Assembly (NCBI GenBank): GCA_003254925.1
Contig: QANZ01017106.1
Location: forward strand, 441,300 to 505,299
Reading direction: 5' to 3'
From: Chamaecrista fasciculata
Lineage: Eukaryota > Streptophyta > Magnoliopsida > Fabales > Fabaceae
Length of the DNA: 64,000 bases
Shown: in pieces, positions 41,250 to 52,247 of the stretch
Layout of the letters: every line of letters begins with the position of its first letter
How positions within the stretch are numbered: the first letter of the stretch is position 1
Translations under genes and position numbers: made by a program
The notes under the pieces: model-generated
The model's input: the letters and a program-made list of their open reading frames with translations, nothing else
Database searches by the model: none
What the model was told of the DNA's origin: nothing

Positions 41250-43185
41250 TGGACAGAGATCTTCTTACACGATGACACTCCCTGAAAGTAAAGTGTGATC
41301 CAAACGACTGAATGGCTTTTGATGGTAGATGAAGTAATAGCTCCAAGTCTCCAACATTAGTTAGGGAAAGCCAGAGAGAACATTCCTACGTTTTGAAGGC
41401 CCATTCTTTGATCCAATGCATCAGTATGATTGGGCCAACACAATAGGCCCATATAAAATAATATATAGAACAGAGCCCAGTTGGTGATTTCCCATACTCA
41501 TGTTCTTTCTATTTTATCCTCCAAAACCTCTAATAAATTGAAAGCGGAACTTGTACATCTTCCTAAATACTTAATGGCTTATTATTGTGTCGATTGTAAT
41601 ATTTACATTGTGGAATTAATATATTTGAAATATATTGAGATGACAAGTATTTATGAAATACAGATTTTTTTTAAAAAATATATATGTTAATTATATATTA
41701 AATTATTAATATTCTTATATAGCACAGTAAAAATGAAACCTGTTTTAACAAAATATAAAAATTATTAATTATAATAAGAGCACTAATTATATTCATTATT
41801 TTAAAATATTATGATTTATCATGTATAAAAAGAATTAGAAAAAAAAAGGTTGACTTCCACTTCATGCATGTTAGCTACCAGTTCTAAAAAAAATGTAAAA
41901 TTATATGTTAAAATATGGTTGTGTTTTCGATGTGTATATCCCAGAAAGGAAATAGTGGATTATTTTTACTAACAAAGATGATTTGTTCGATAAAAAAGAA
42001 CATAGTGATAATGATAATATACTTGTGGTGATCATGATGGTGTTGCTCCTAATGAATACAGTAGGTGATCTTTGACTTAACTGCACATAAGAATATTAAA
42101 CTATTCGGAAAATTAATTTGAAATTTATAAAAATTAGAGAAATGAAATGAAGATAATGTCTGCAAGAGCTGTCGGATAAAGATCATGATGGACTACATGA
42201 ATAAGTCCAAAGTTCTATTTTTCCATATGGAATATTTAAGTTTATCACCATTTGAATGATAATGTGAGATCAAACTGATTCATTTCGAAAAAAAAATATG
42301 CATTATATTTTCAATTATGGGCAAAGATAATATAGTCCTGCAGTTTGCCTAATTATATTAAAAATTGTTCTTGACAAAAAAAAAATGGTAAGTGATAACT
42401 TATTATAAAAGAAAAAAGCTGGTGGCCAAGCAAGGATAAACGTTTAATAATTTCAAGTTAAATTAATAAACAGCTATATAAGTTAAGCTTCCTTAATTTG
42501 AATGTTTAATATATATATTTTCATAACACAAAAGGGGTTGTAAATTTTCTTCTTTGAAGTGTGTGATAGATAAAGGTATAAACCAAGCTTTTTTGTGTTA
42601 TGAAAATATAGAATGTCGGTATTAATTCATTATCACTAATATATACATCGATTTTAACTTTTAAGTTTTAACGACTACATTCATAATTCACACATTAGCT
42701 TCTATACGTGTTTAGATTTAAAATCATATTGTTTTTATTATCTACAAATTTTATTTTCGTAAGGCTATATATAAAATGTTAAATATTACACACACATGTT
42801 AAGAATTATTATTATTAATAATATTATTATTATATTGTTATCATTATAGAAAGGAGATCACCCAGAATAGTAGTCCATGAAAAAATTGAAGATGTATGCA
42901 ATGTTTTGTTTTCTATTGTTATTTTGTTTACTTTTTAGGAGATTATTTGAATTATGTTTTCTGTTATTTTCACAATCTATTTGAGATATTTTTCAGATTT
43001 CTACTTTGAGGGTATTTTTCTTTTGCTGATTGAGTAAGATGGAAATATATATAACTTATTTTTATTTTAAATGAAACATTTTTTTTCCGAGTTTATATCC
43101 AATTATAAGAAGTTGGTTATTACTAAGGTATGATAATTTCGGGAAAAAACAAAGTCTGATAATTATCTTATTTAAATTAATAGAT
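41250..43185. other. AT-rich intergenic DNA
   Basis: No gene or transposon end recognised. AT-rich with TA and AAT runs. Confidence 0.5.
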
Positions 43186-44041
43186 TGAGGGTGCGTTTGG
43201 ATGTTCCTTTTCGATGCCTTTATCCTTCTTTATCTCCTAGTACTTATTTAATATCAAAGCTACAGTTAAAAATCTTGTTTATTTCACAGTTATTTTCCCC
43301 TCCTTTATTTTTCTCCTTTATCTTTTCAAATTATTAAGATATCCTTACTCAACTATCTATAATTACCTACTTTTTACTCTAAAATAATAAAGTACTCAAA
43401 GGGCATATTTGTAAATTGCATATTAAAATATTTTTATTTATTACCTTTACAACTTTCTCTCTCCATTCATCTTTTCTTACTATTTGCTTTTTTTTTCTTA
43501 CTTACACCCCTCTTTCTTTTATATTATATTATATTATATATATAATTTATATTAACTTACTTAAAAAATAGTTTTAGTCCTTGAAATTATACCAACTTAA
43601 TAAGTCAATACTTAAGTCATCAAAATATATAATTTTTGATAGGCCAAAGTCCTATTTTGGTCCTTCAGTTATGCTCAATGTTCCAAATTGGTCCCTCAGT
43701 TATTTTTCGTTCCATATTAGTCCCTCACTTATGCTCAATGTTCCAAATTGGTCCCTCAGTTATTTTTCATTCCATATTGGTCCCTCAGTTTTCCAAAACT
43801 TAGCACAGTTGGTCCCTCTAACATTTTCCATCCATTTTTTCGTTTAAAAAAATGGAAAAATAATACTTGACTCTAATTTATTTTTTATTCTTACGTTTTG
43901 ATCCTTTTATAAAAAGAAAATGACCTTAATGTAAAAAATTAAAACTTTTGGGGGATGGAATTTTATTTTTCCATTTTTTTAAACTAAATACAAAATTATT
44001 TAGCTCTTAATTCCATTGTAGTAAACTAGATACAAAGAAAA

Positions 44042-44443
44042 ATGGGGAGCTTATTCCCTGTATGCGTAATGCTACTGCTAGTTCTATCGCTTGCTACTGG
44101 TAAGTGAAATTCTTGAACTAGCTAGTTAGTCCATTATGATTCGATCATCCACACTGGTAAAACAATAAACACGAAACATGTTAATTTGTTTATATGCATG
44201 TATTTATGTGTTAATTAATTTGAATATATATAATGATTGTGTAATGAGAAAAAATGGGTTTATATGCATGTATTTATGTGTTAATTAATTTGAATATATA
44301 TATAATTAATTTGTTTATACATATGTGTGGTGGTGATAATGGGTTTAGGCGATGAGGAATGTATGTTGATGAAGGCAAATGCAAAATCATGCAAAAACTT
44401 GTATAATGAGAAAAAATATATTTTTGGTAGTGTGAAAATTTAA
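44042..44443 (+). CDS. putative small secreted peptide gene, 2 exons
   Basis: Exon 1 (44042-44099) starts at an ATG in good context (AAAGAAAAATGGG). It encodes a typical signal peptide, MGSLFPVCVMLLLVLSLATG, and ends at a consensus donor CTG/GTAAGTG. Exon 2 (44349-44443) follows an acceptor TTTAG and continues in frame from DEECMLMKANAKSC to a TAA, for a total of 50 residues. The predicted mature part is about 30 residues, lysine-rich, with two cysteines. An intron at the end of the signal peptide is common in plant secreted-peptide genes such as NCR peptides, but the six-cysteine pattern is absent. DEEC...YIF superficially recalls phytosulfokine precursors, but the YIYTQ pentapeptide is missing. 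No family is assigned. It lies inside a TIR-bounded element, so it may be a captured fragment or pseudogene. Confidence 0.4.
44190..44304 (+). repeat. 45-bp direct repeat in the peptide-gene intron
   Basis: TTTATATGCATGTATTTATG followed by TGTTAATTAATTTGAATATATA occurs at about 44189-44231 and again at about 44260-44302. TAATGAGAAAAAAT is shared between the spacer and exon 2 (about 44404), indicating local duplication. Confidence 0.75.
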
Positions 44444-45451
44444 TTACAGTTTGGTCCCTACTCTAACACATATATGAGTAATTTTTTTTTTTGTGAAAAA
44501 AATAAAAAAAAAATCAATATAAGAAAAAAAATTATAATTCTCGAATCCCAAAACTTTACAGTTTGGTCATTCTTCTCGTATATGTATGGATAATATTTTT
44601 TGTACTATACACTATTGAGAAAAAATACATAATTCATATAAAAAAATATGCATATTGGTTCGTCATTCAGTATATATATGGCTAATATTTTTTGTTCTGC
44701 AACTACTGAAGAACAAAATTTTGAAAAATACATAACTCATACCCTAGAAAATATACATTTTGGTCCCTCATCTATTATATACATGGGTAATATTTTTTGT
44801 AGTATCAAAATTTTTAAATAAAATTAAAAGATAGTAAACAGGAAAAATATATAATATAGTCCCAAAAAATTTACAATTCGATCCCACATTCACACCTCTA
44901 TCCTCTTTTACCATACTATTCCAAAAATCTCATTTATTAACTTCTTCTTTAGCACAAATTTCGAGACAATCATTACATCATACCACTTTATTAACACCAA
45001 AACAAACACACAAAAAAACACTCATTTATTCTCCTTTATTTTTACCATTTTTACCCCTATACTAATTTAAAATACCAATACAATTATTTCAACCCACCAC
45101 AATCATTACATACCCTTTAAAATAATTTCACATCATAATTCCTCCTTTATCTCTCATTTTCCCAAACAACATTACTAAAAACTTCCTTTATAACACAAAT
45201 CATTTACCTCTCCTTTATTACCTCCCTCTTTCCTTTATCCTCATTTAACTTAATTTCCCAATCCAAACACACCCTGAATGGCAAGGTCGGTGGATGCCAT
45301 CAAAAGTAAAAATAATTTGACAAACGTGTAAATATAAATTGTTTTTGGAAGATCCAATCATAGTGAGCGTGATAATAGACGCATACATGTTTAATTACGT
45401 GGGCTTAAACACGCTCACTCCGTATATATGACTTTAAAAGACAATTTAAAT

Positions 45452-45988
45452 TAGGGGTGAGTAGATAAATCGGCGAGCTCGCAAAGACTAACTTAACTCG
45501 CAATCGCGCGCGAATTGGGTTGGTTCGGGTGGTGGGTGGGTTGGTTTGAGCTAAAAATTTTCAGTTCGCATGTATGCGGGTTCAAGGTTTGTGAACCCAA
45601 CCCGCAAGCCCGCATATATATAACATATATATATATATTTATTATTTTCTATATAATATGTTTCTCACTCTCTCTCACTTTACCCTCTCTTACTTTATTA
45701 TTTTAGTTATGAAGTTTTATTTTGTGATGTGAATAGTAGATTATAAAGCTTTTTTATGTCAGAATTTTAATTTCAAAAAATATATATTGTGTTTAGTTTT
45801 GCACCGCATACATCATTTTTATTTTTTTTTAAAAAGAGACTCAACTCGTAGGTTGGCCCAACCCAATCCGTAGCCCGCGGGTTGGGTTGGTTCGAGTTGT
45901 ATTTGCAAAATTTAACCCAACGTAACTCACATATTGATGTGCGGATTGAGCTGAGATTTTCCCCAAACCTAATCCGCCCTCACCTCTA
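45452..45988. mobile_element. non-autonomous hAT element, exact 8-bp TSD
   Basis: Ends TAGGGGTGAG and CTCACCTCTA are inverted. ATTTAAAT is duplicated exactly on both sides (45444-45451 and 45989-45996). Subterminal arms carry GGGTTGGTTCGGG/CCCAACCC motifs. A TA tract and CTCTCTCTCA run lie in the core. No transposase. An 8-bp duplication with a TAGGGGTG end is diagnostic of hAT. Confidence 0.85.
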
Positions 45989-46415
45989 ATTTAAATATAG
46001 TGTTATAATTGGAAAAGGTAAAAATTGAGATTTAAGAGCAAGCGTGTAGAAGATATTTGGTAACATAGATGTGTTAAGTCAGAATATGGTGATGGATACG
46101 ATCAAATCTTGGAGACGGGAGACTTTACTTAGTAATAATCAAATTAATTAAAAGAAGGGCTTCCTTTAATTAAAAGAAGGATTTAATGTGGTTTCTCTCT
46201 TGATTTTTTTAATCGAGTGATAGAGGTTGTATATCTTATGTTTATGTATAAAAAGTATCATAGGATTAATCATTAATTTACTCTTAAATGAAAAACTTGC
46301 AAAAAAAAATTAGTTATATTATTTTTTATGACAAATACTCTGAATAAAAAAAGATTTAATTTCAGATATAGACAAAAAAAAATATATATTTACATTGTAT
46401 TAGGCAAAAAAAAAT

Positions 46416-46443
46416 CCGCGCAATGTGCACGGTCTCATACTAA
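46416..46443 (+). mobile_element. degenerate Helitron-type 3' end
   Basis: CCGCGCA-ATG-TGCACGG forms an imperfect hairpin followed by TCTCATACTAA, closely resembling the 8083-8111 terminus (TCTTATACTAA). The next base is A rather than T, so it may be a decayed copy. Confidence 0.3.
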
Positions 46444-46449
46444 AATATA

Positions 46450-47750
46450 TATATATATATTGTTTCTCTCTCCAACTAGCTCGACAAATATGATTAGCCT
46501 GTTTTCAAAAAAAAAAAGTATGATTAGCAAGTTTGATTAGACATGTGGAGGGTGTTATGTTCTGAAAGCGCTCTAATTACCATAATTGACTTGTTTGTTT
46601 GTGGATTGGACTGAAGAGGGACCAAAGGAATCTCAAAATTCATATTAATTAATCAAGATTTGATTTTGAAAAACTTGCTAATAACCCCAGTTTTAAGTTA
46701 ACCACTGCAATAATGTCCCCAAGATAGGTACCTTCCACTAAAACGACCTAAACGACTATATATCAACGATCATACTAATTGTTCCACGTATACTTCCTCC
46801 TCCAACATTAATCCTTATTGCATCTCATCATAATTATTAACATCCATCATCATCGTCAAGTATAAGTAAATATAATTACGTACGTACCTACACATAAATA
46901 TATATTAATTACACCTTGTATACATATACCTTGTCTATATACTTATTATAAATAATAATTATGCAGTTACTTTCAATGCAATTTACTATAGCTGTATTTA
47001 ATTGATTTCATCATTAACTTTTTATGGCAAATTGTTGGTTGAAGAATCTTCTCTATTGTTACACGTAACCCACATCATCTTCAGCTTGAGCAACCGGTAA
47101 AGTTATATGCAAAATCATTAATATATATATGTTGTAGTTTAATTTCTAAGTGATATATATATATATATATATATGTAGTCCATATATATCGATTTTCAAA
47201 TTGATATTTCTATGCATGTCATCGTATGTAGCCATAGATTTTTAATTTTATAAAAGCTTAGCTAGGAAGAGAAGAGTTATAGGTAGAAAGATAAATAGAA
47301 ACATGATTGTTTCTCATTTATTTGTACTAATTTGTAGTATTAGGTTTGACATGATAAGTAAAAAGAAATCTAGATATATAACTTAAGTGTACTACCTCAC
47401 TTCGACATAAAGCATTTGATTTTAATACCATAAAATTTCTTATGAGAATCAACATCTTTGTTTTGTTTGTATTTTAAATCATATAATTAATTAGAGCTGC
47501 AACTTACTTAATTATATACTTCTGGCTCAAATTTCTTTTTTATAAAGAATTTACATTGTTGGTCAATTTTTTTTTTCTCATAATATAAGCAAAATTAATT
47601 TTGTAAATTATGTATAGTTTGTCATGTTCGTGCATAAGAAAAATCAATCATCAATTTTCAACTGAAATTGGTCAGCTTTTCCCATGAAGTAACTCTAATT
47701 TAACATCCAACCTATTAAAAGGAGTTAATTTTGTGGTTCATTATTTTACT
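46450..47750. other. AT-rich intergenic DNA
   Basis: TA microsatellite at about 47155-47174. No gene or element recognised. Confidence 0.45.
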
Positions 47751-47755
47751 AAAAC

Positions 47756-48230
47756 TAATAGATTACTTGAACATGATTCGATGTGAATGATTTTGGATCC
47801 CTAAGAATCGAAATCTGAATCATAATTATAAATTTAGATAAGTATTAAAAAAAATACATTGCGGAAGTTACTAACCAAACGATGATCTCCAAATGTTAAT
47901 CTCCTCATCACGAACTCAACCAAACAGTGAGACTCTACCTACTACTAGAGGGCCATGTTTTCATGACTCATCGCGAAAGAACAACTCTAAGAGAGAGAAG
48001 AAAATATAACTATATGGGTTCCCACAATATGAGAGTCTCATTTCCAACTGATGGACTAGCTAGCAACTTGAATGATGTGGAAACACTCCTATTTATAGGA
48101 GAATGGGAGAGCTCTCATTTATTAACTATCCGATGTGGGACTTAATTAAAATAGTCCACATTCCAATGAATCAACCCATAACTCAATTGGACTCCCACAT
48201 GAACGGATATTTAGCCCACAAAATCCAACA
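47756..48230 (-). mobile_element. copia-type LTR remnant (minus orientation)
   Basis: Read on the minus strand it begins TGTTGGATTTTGTGGGCT at 48230, the usual opening of many plant Ty1/copia LTRs. It has a TATAAATAGGAG box near 48100-48089 and later CTTCCGCAATG near 47860, typical close to an LTR 3' end. No internal coding region or second LTR is seen, so it is a solo LTR or fragment. The left limit is approximate. Confidence 0.5.
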
Positions 48231-48234
48231 CGAT

Positions 48235-49060
48235 GCTTCAAGATATACTTTACAATTTCACTTGAATAACTTTACTATTTATTATTTTTAGACAAAAAAA
48301 TTACAAATCTTTGTCAATATAAATTTTAAACGAAAAAAAATATAAATCATTTCTCACTAACATATGAATATCGAAGCGTCTTTACATCCATAAGCTAGTA
48401 ATATTTGTGGTATAAAAAATTATATATCTTATCCATTTAATTATATACAAGTCTCTCGAGTCTCAACTCATCCTCACTTGTTTTGCTCGAATACCCACCA
48501 AGAAGCAATTTGTATTTGAAAATATATCATTTCAATGAAATTTTTTAAAAAGCATTTTGGGAGAAGAAAAAGTTTTTAACTTTTTTTTGGCCTGAAGAGA
48601 AAGATTTTATTTGAAAAATACTTTTTAAAATTTTTATTTAATTATCAATTAATAAATTAATTAGGTAGGCAAAAAAAAGAAGAAGTAAAGAACAATAAAG
48701 AAAAAGATGAGTAAACCTAGCTAGTAGGTTTGTCAATAATTAATTGAATAATTGGTGTTTATTGATAAGTTATGTCAATATCAAGGTAAGATATAATGAT
48801 TTTAAAAGGATGCCTGAAATTCATAATTTAAGTTCTTGTGATCGATCTCTTGCCGTCACTAATTTATTCATATCTAAATTCAAGCGAAAACAAAAATATA
48901 CTTTTACAACCACAATGGACTGGATGATTGTAAACAAATAAATAAATTTAATTGTATTATCTTTATAATTTTAAATATTAAAGTATATAAATTAAATTTT
49001 AAAATTTTAATTATAAATTTATTTATTTATTGATGACTAAATTATATAGGTACTCTATGA
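48235..49060. other. AT-rich intergenic DNA
   Basis: No ORF above 65 codons and no transposon ends recognised. Confidence 0.45.
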
Positions 49061-49317
49061 ATTATAAATTGAGCAAACCCCCTTTTTGGTCCCTCAATTG
49101 TTACTGAGTCAAGGAATCGGTCCCTCAATTGTGGGAAACTACAACTCAGTCCCTCAATTGTACAATCCCGTTTATGTTTTGGTCCCTCACGTCTGGTCCG
49201 TTAGTGATAGAGGTGTTAAGTGATGACGTGTCACCGTTATCTGCTTAGGTGGCCGTTAAATGCTTAGTTGAGGGACCAAATCCTCGACTCAGTAACAATT
49301 GAGGGACCAAAAAGGGG

Positions 49318-49682
49318 NNNNNNNNNNNNNNNNNNNNNNNNNNNNNNNNNNNNNNNNNNNNNNNNNNNNNNNNNNNNNNNNNNNNNNNNNNNNNNNNNNN
49401 NNNNNNNNNNNNNNNNNNNNNNNNNNNNNNNNNNNNNNNNNNNNNNNNNNNNNNNNNNNNNNNNNNNNNNNNNNNNNNNNNNNNNNNNNNNNNNNNNNNN
49501 NNNNNNNNNNNNNNNNNNNNNNNNNNNNNNNNNNNNNNNNNNNNNNNNNNNNNNNNNNNNNNNNNNNNNNNNNNNNNNNNNNNNNNNNNNNNNNNNNNNN
49601 NNNNNNNNNNNNNNNNNNNNNNNNNNNNNNNNNNNNNNNNNNNNNNNNNNNNNNNNNNNNNNNNNNNNNNNNNNNNNNNNNN
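49318..49682. other. assembly gap (365 N)
   Basis: Unsequenced bases inside the Pack-MULE. ORFs drawn across it have no meaning. Confidence 0.98.
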
Positions 49683-50107
49683 TGTTGTGTTGGGGCAGAG
49701 GCGTCGAACCTTCTCGTTGAATCTCATCGCGAAAACGGTGTCGTTGAAGCTCGGAAACGAGGGTTTCAGAAGAGGAAGCTTCGAGAACGACGATGACAAT
49801 GTCTTTTTGGTGTGGTAGTGGAGGAATCCTGTGGTGGTGGTGTTATCGAAGGAAGCTGGACTTGTGGCGTAGGGTCTTGCGGCGATGACGAAGGATGCGT
49901 TTGGGTGTTTAGGTTTTGCTGTGAGAAGAACGTTGGTGGTTTGGCCTGGTGTGATTAAAACTGCATTTTATTTAGTTAATTAGCTTGAAGGTATCATTAA
50001 TTAGAAGGAATGAATGATAATTTGAATTGTTGAATTACGTTTGGCTGGGCAGTTGTAGAGAGGATCAGGAACGCCATTGATGGTGTGAGCAACGGAGAGA
50101 TTAGGAG
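49683..50107 (-). pseudogene. laccase gene fragment captured by Mutator-like element
   Basis: Laccases are secreted multicopper oxidases that couple monolignols and flavonoids in the cell wall. Two exon pieces are visible on the minus strand. Exon A (50107-50039) lies between an AG acceptor and a GTAATT donor and encodes APNLSVAHTINGVPDPLYNC. Exon B (49960-49683), after a 78-bp intron, encodes LITPGQTTNVLLTA, then ARPYATSPASFDNTTTTGFL and FPSFNDTVFAMRFNEKVR. The PGQTTNVLL, FDNTTTT and FNDT motifs are laccase cupredoxin-domain-2 signatures. Exon A joins exon B in frame, but about 50-60 residues that normally separate YNC from the PGQTT motif are missing. All copper-ligand regions are absent or lost in the gap. 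The kept intron shows the capture came from genomic DNA, not cDNA. Confidence 0.82.
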
Positions 50108-50599
50108 CTAAGATGAATGTGTGAGTTGAATAATAATAGAGGGGTTAAAGCTAAGATTAATAGTATTAATAGAAGATGGGAGGAGAAATCGAAGAAGAAG
50201 AGGAGGAATCAGATTCTGGGAAGGAAGTTGAAGAAGAAGATGAAGAAGAGGAGAGTGTGAAAATTTCATAATGGCCCTTGGTGTTTTTTGTGTTTCTGAT
50301 GTTGTAATGTTACAATGTATTGCATACAAGTCCTTTTTTATGAGGTGTAAAATGAAAAATGAGTAGGATATATAATTTGGATGCCAACTCAGCAGATAAC
50401 AGCCATCTAAGCAGATAACGGTGACACGTCATCACTTAACACCTCTATCACTAACGGACCAGACGTGAGGGACCAAAACGTAAACGTGATTGTACAATTG
50501 AGGGACTGAGTTGTAGTTTTCCACAATTGAAGGACCGATTCCTCGACTCAGTAACAATTGAGGGACCAAAAAAGGGGTTTGCTCTTATAAATTCATATT

Positions 50600-51790
50600 T
50601 CATTACTACATGCAACTTTATTATATACGGCGTGTCCACTGACACGTAATTTCTTATTAAAAAAATTACTAGGAGAAACTTAGGTATTTGAGGACCCCCA
50701 AAACAAAAAAGAAATAAACTGTAGATATATATGTTGGTTTGTTTGGGGTATATATGATATATATGAATGGGAAGAATTGAAGAAGCAATGAATTAAGCAA
50801 AAGGAAATTAAAGTTGAAAGTGGGTAATGATTTTGGGGAAGGATGAAGGGAAAGAAATGGGTATCCGACGTCGCTTTACTTTCACTGTCATTCTGTGATC
50901 ATCATCACTTGAAAAGGAAGCTTTATTATCTATATTAGTATATTTTCTCTCCCATATATGGGGTTCGACATTTTGAAAATGACATTCACACTTAAAATTT
51001 AATATGCTTATTACATTTAATATGCTTTGTGTGTAAATATTTAATATAAATTGACATGCTTATTACATTTAAAAATATGCTTATTACAAATTATATATAT
51101 TCGGTATATATATTATAAATTGATATGCTTATATAATTAATAAGCATATTTAACAGTATATATATATATATATTAAAAATATGCTTATATCTCAAATTGG
51201 TCCCTGGAATTAATTTATACCACTTAGACTTTGAATGATTATTTTGTTAAGATATTAATTCAAAGTTAACAGTATATATATATACTGTTAAATATTAAAA
51301 ATACCGACATTTTCTGTACTTTTCTCATATCAATTTATATAATTTGTTAAGAACTTTGTGTATCCTTTATATGCTTATTACATTTAAAATAATTAAATAT
51401 TAAAAATTATATAAATTGATATGAGTGAACAAATAGAAGAAAGAAAATAAATTAATCCAATAATAAAAAAAGTTCATGCTTTAAAAAAAAATTGTTACAT
51501 ATATATATGTATGAGTGAACGTTGATGATGGCCTCATGAAGTCATGTGTGAAAATGTAAGTTATTAAAGTTGGGATGATATTTTTATATTTATTTGTAAT
51601 ATATTGAGTAAATATTATTTTATATTATAGTTTTAAAATACCGACTACCAGAAAGTTCATCAAATGTATATAATAGTATTGATATATATTTTAGTAAAAA
51701 CATTTTTTAAGTTTCCAAACTTTTTTTAATATATATAATATGATACAAATATCAGAAAAGTACAGAAAATAAAAGAACAATCTTTACACA
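50600..51790. other. AT-rich intergenic DNA
   Basis: Repeated short motifs such as ATATGCTTATTACATTTAA and TA tracts. No gene or element end recognised. Confidence 0.45.
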
Positions 51791-51797
51791 AAGTTGA

Positions 51798-52221
51798 TGT
51801 GACACACCGTTCCACAATTGGACCACATCAGCAGCAACAAGCACAGTCAGCATCACATCTGGATGGGGAAGGCAGGGGACAGCTGGCTACGGATGAAGAG
51901 AGCGTGCAGAATCAACCAATACGTCGAAGCGTGAGAATGCGAAGGCCCACATGGAGGCTTGCAGGGAATTGATTAGTAACGGATTGGCAGGCTAGTGGGA
52001 GTGTGAAGAATTTGATTACGAATCCTCCTCCTGTCATTCTCTATCTCTCTTTCTCTCTCTCTTTCTCTGTTCTTCTTCTTCCCTGAATTTCTGTACTGGA
52101 CTCTGTTATTCTCTGCTTTTGTTTCTTATGTATTAGGCCTTGAGACCTTGGACTCTTGATATTTTCAGTGAATTACATTTTATCTCTCGAATATTTGTGT
52201 CATTGTTATTTTAACATAACA
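51798..52221 (+). repeat. 5' LTR of gypsy element
   Basis: 424 bp, TG...CA bounded. It differs from the 3' LTR at only two adjacent sites (GAGACCTTGG against GAGACTGTGG near 52146). A CT-rich tract lies in the middle (52040-52080). Confidence 0.95.
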
Positions 52222-52240
52222 ATTTGGTGCTTTCATTGTT
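52222..52240 (+). other. primer-binding-site region
   Basis: ATTTGGTGCTTTCATTG directly follows the LTR. The TGG soon after the LTR is complementary to a tRNA CCA end. I cannot name the tRNA with confidence; it is not the common initiator-Met TGGTATCAGAGC site. Confidence 0.55.
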
Positions 52241-52247
52241 CCCATCT

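Larger units (their letters stand above)
43189..45274. mobile_element. 2.1-kb Tourist-like TIR element containing a peptide-gene-like insert
   Basis: Left GGGTGCGTTTGGAT and right ATCCAAACACACCC are inverted (13 of 14 match), flanked by TGA on both sides (43186-43188 and 45275-45277), a 3-bp duplication as in PIF/Harbinger. Inside are a 60-bp tandem duplication (ATGCTCAATGTTCC at 43671 and 43731), the small two-exon gene at 44042, and diverged repeats with 'tttggtc...gggtaatattttttgta' (about 44450-44820). No transposase is seen. The outer pair could also belong to two abutting elements. Confidence 0.5.
49071..50584. mobile_element. Pack-MULE (Mutator-like element carrying laccase exons)
   Basis: Long inverted ends of about 200 bp: GAGCAAACCCC then TTTTTGGTCCCTCAATTG at left, mirrored by AATTGAGGGACCAAAAAAGG and GGGTTTGCTC at right. 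Shared inner segments include GGTGACACGTCATCACTTAA (right) and its inverse (left). The exact 9-bp duplication TTATAAATT flanks both ends (49062-49070 and 50585-50593), as for Mutator-like elements. The interior holds a laccase fragment on the minus strand instead of a transposase, which defines a Pack-MULE. A 365-N gap (49318-49682) hides part of the inside. Just before the gap the sequence again reads like a right terminus, so either a nested short copy or an assembly error is present. Confidence 0.82.

Noticed and set aside
44349-44443. Phytosulfokine precursor exon
   Set aside because: DEEC and YIF resemble the family, but the YIYTQ hormone sequence and the upstream acidic region are missing.
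47880-47884. CGATG repeated at 48231 as a target duplication of the copia LTR remnant
   Set aside because: The sequence inside would then not start with TG on the correct side, so the match is probably chance.
49245-49799. Long ORFs over the gap on both strands
   Set aside because: They are mostly N translated as X; only the real laccase exon pieces are kept.
52224-52247. Upstream extension of the gag ORF (MVLSLFPS...)
   Set aside because: It begins with TTG inside the primer-binding region. The ATG at 52248 is the sensible start.
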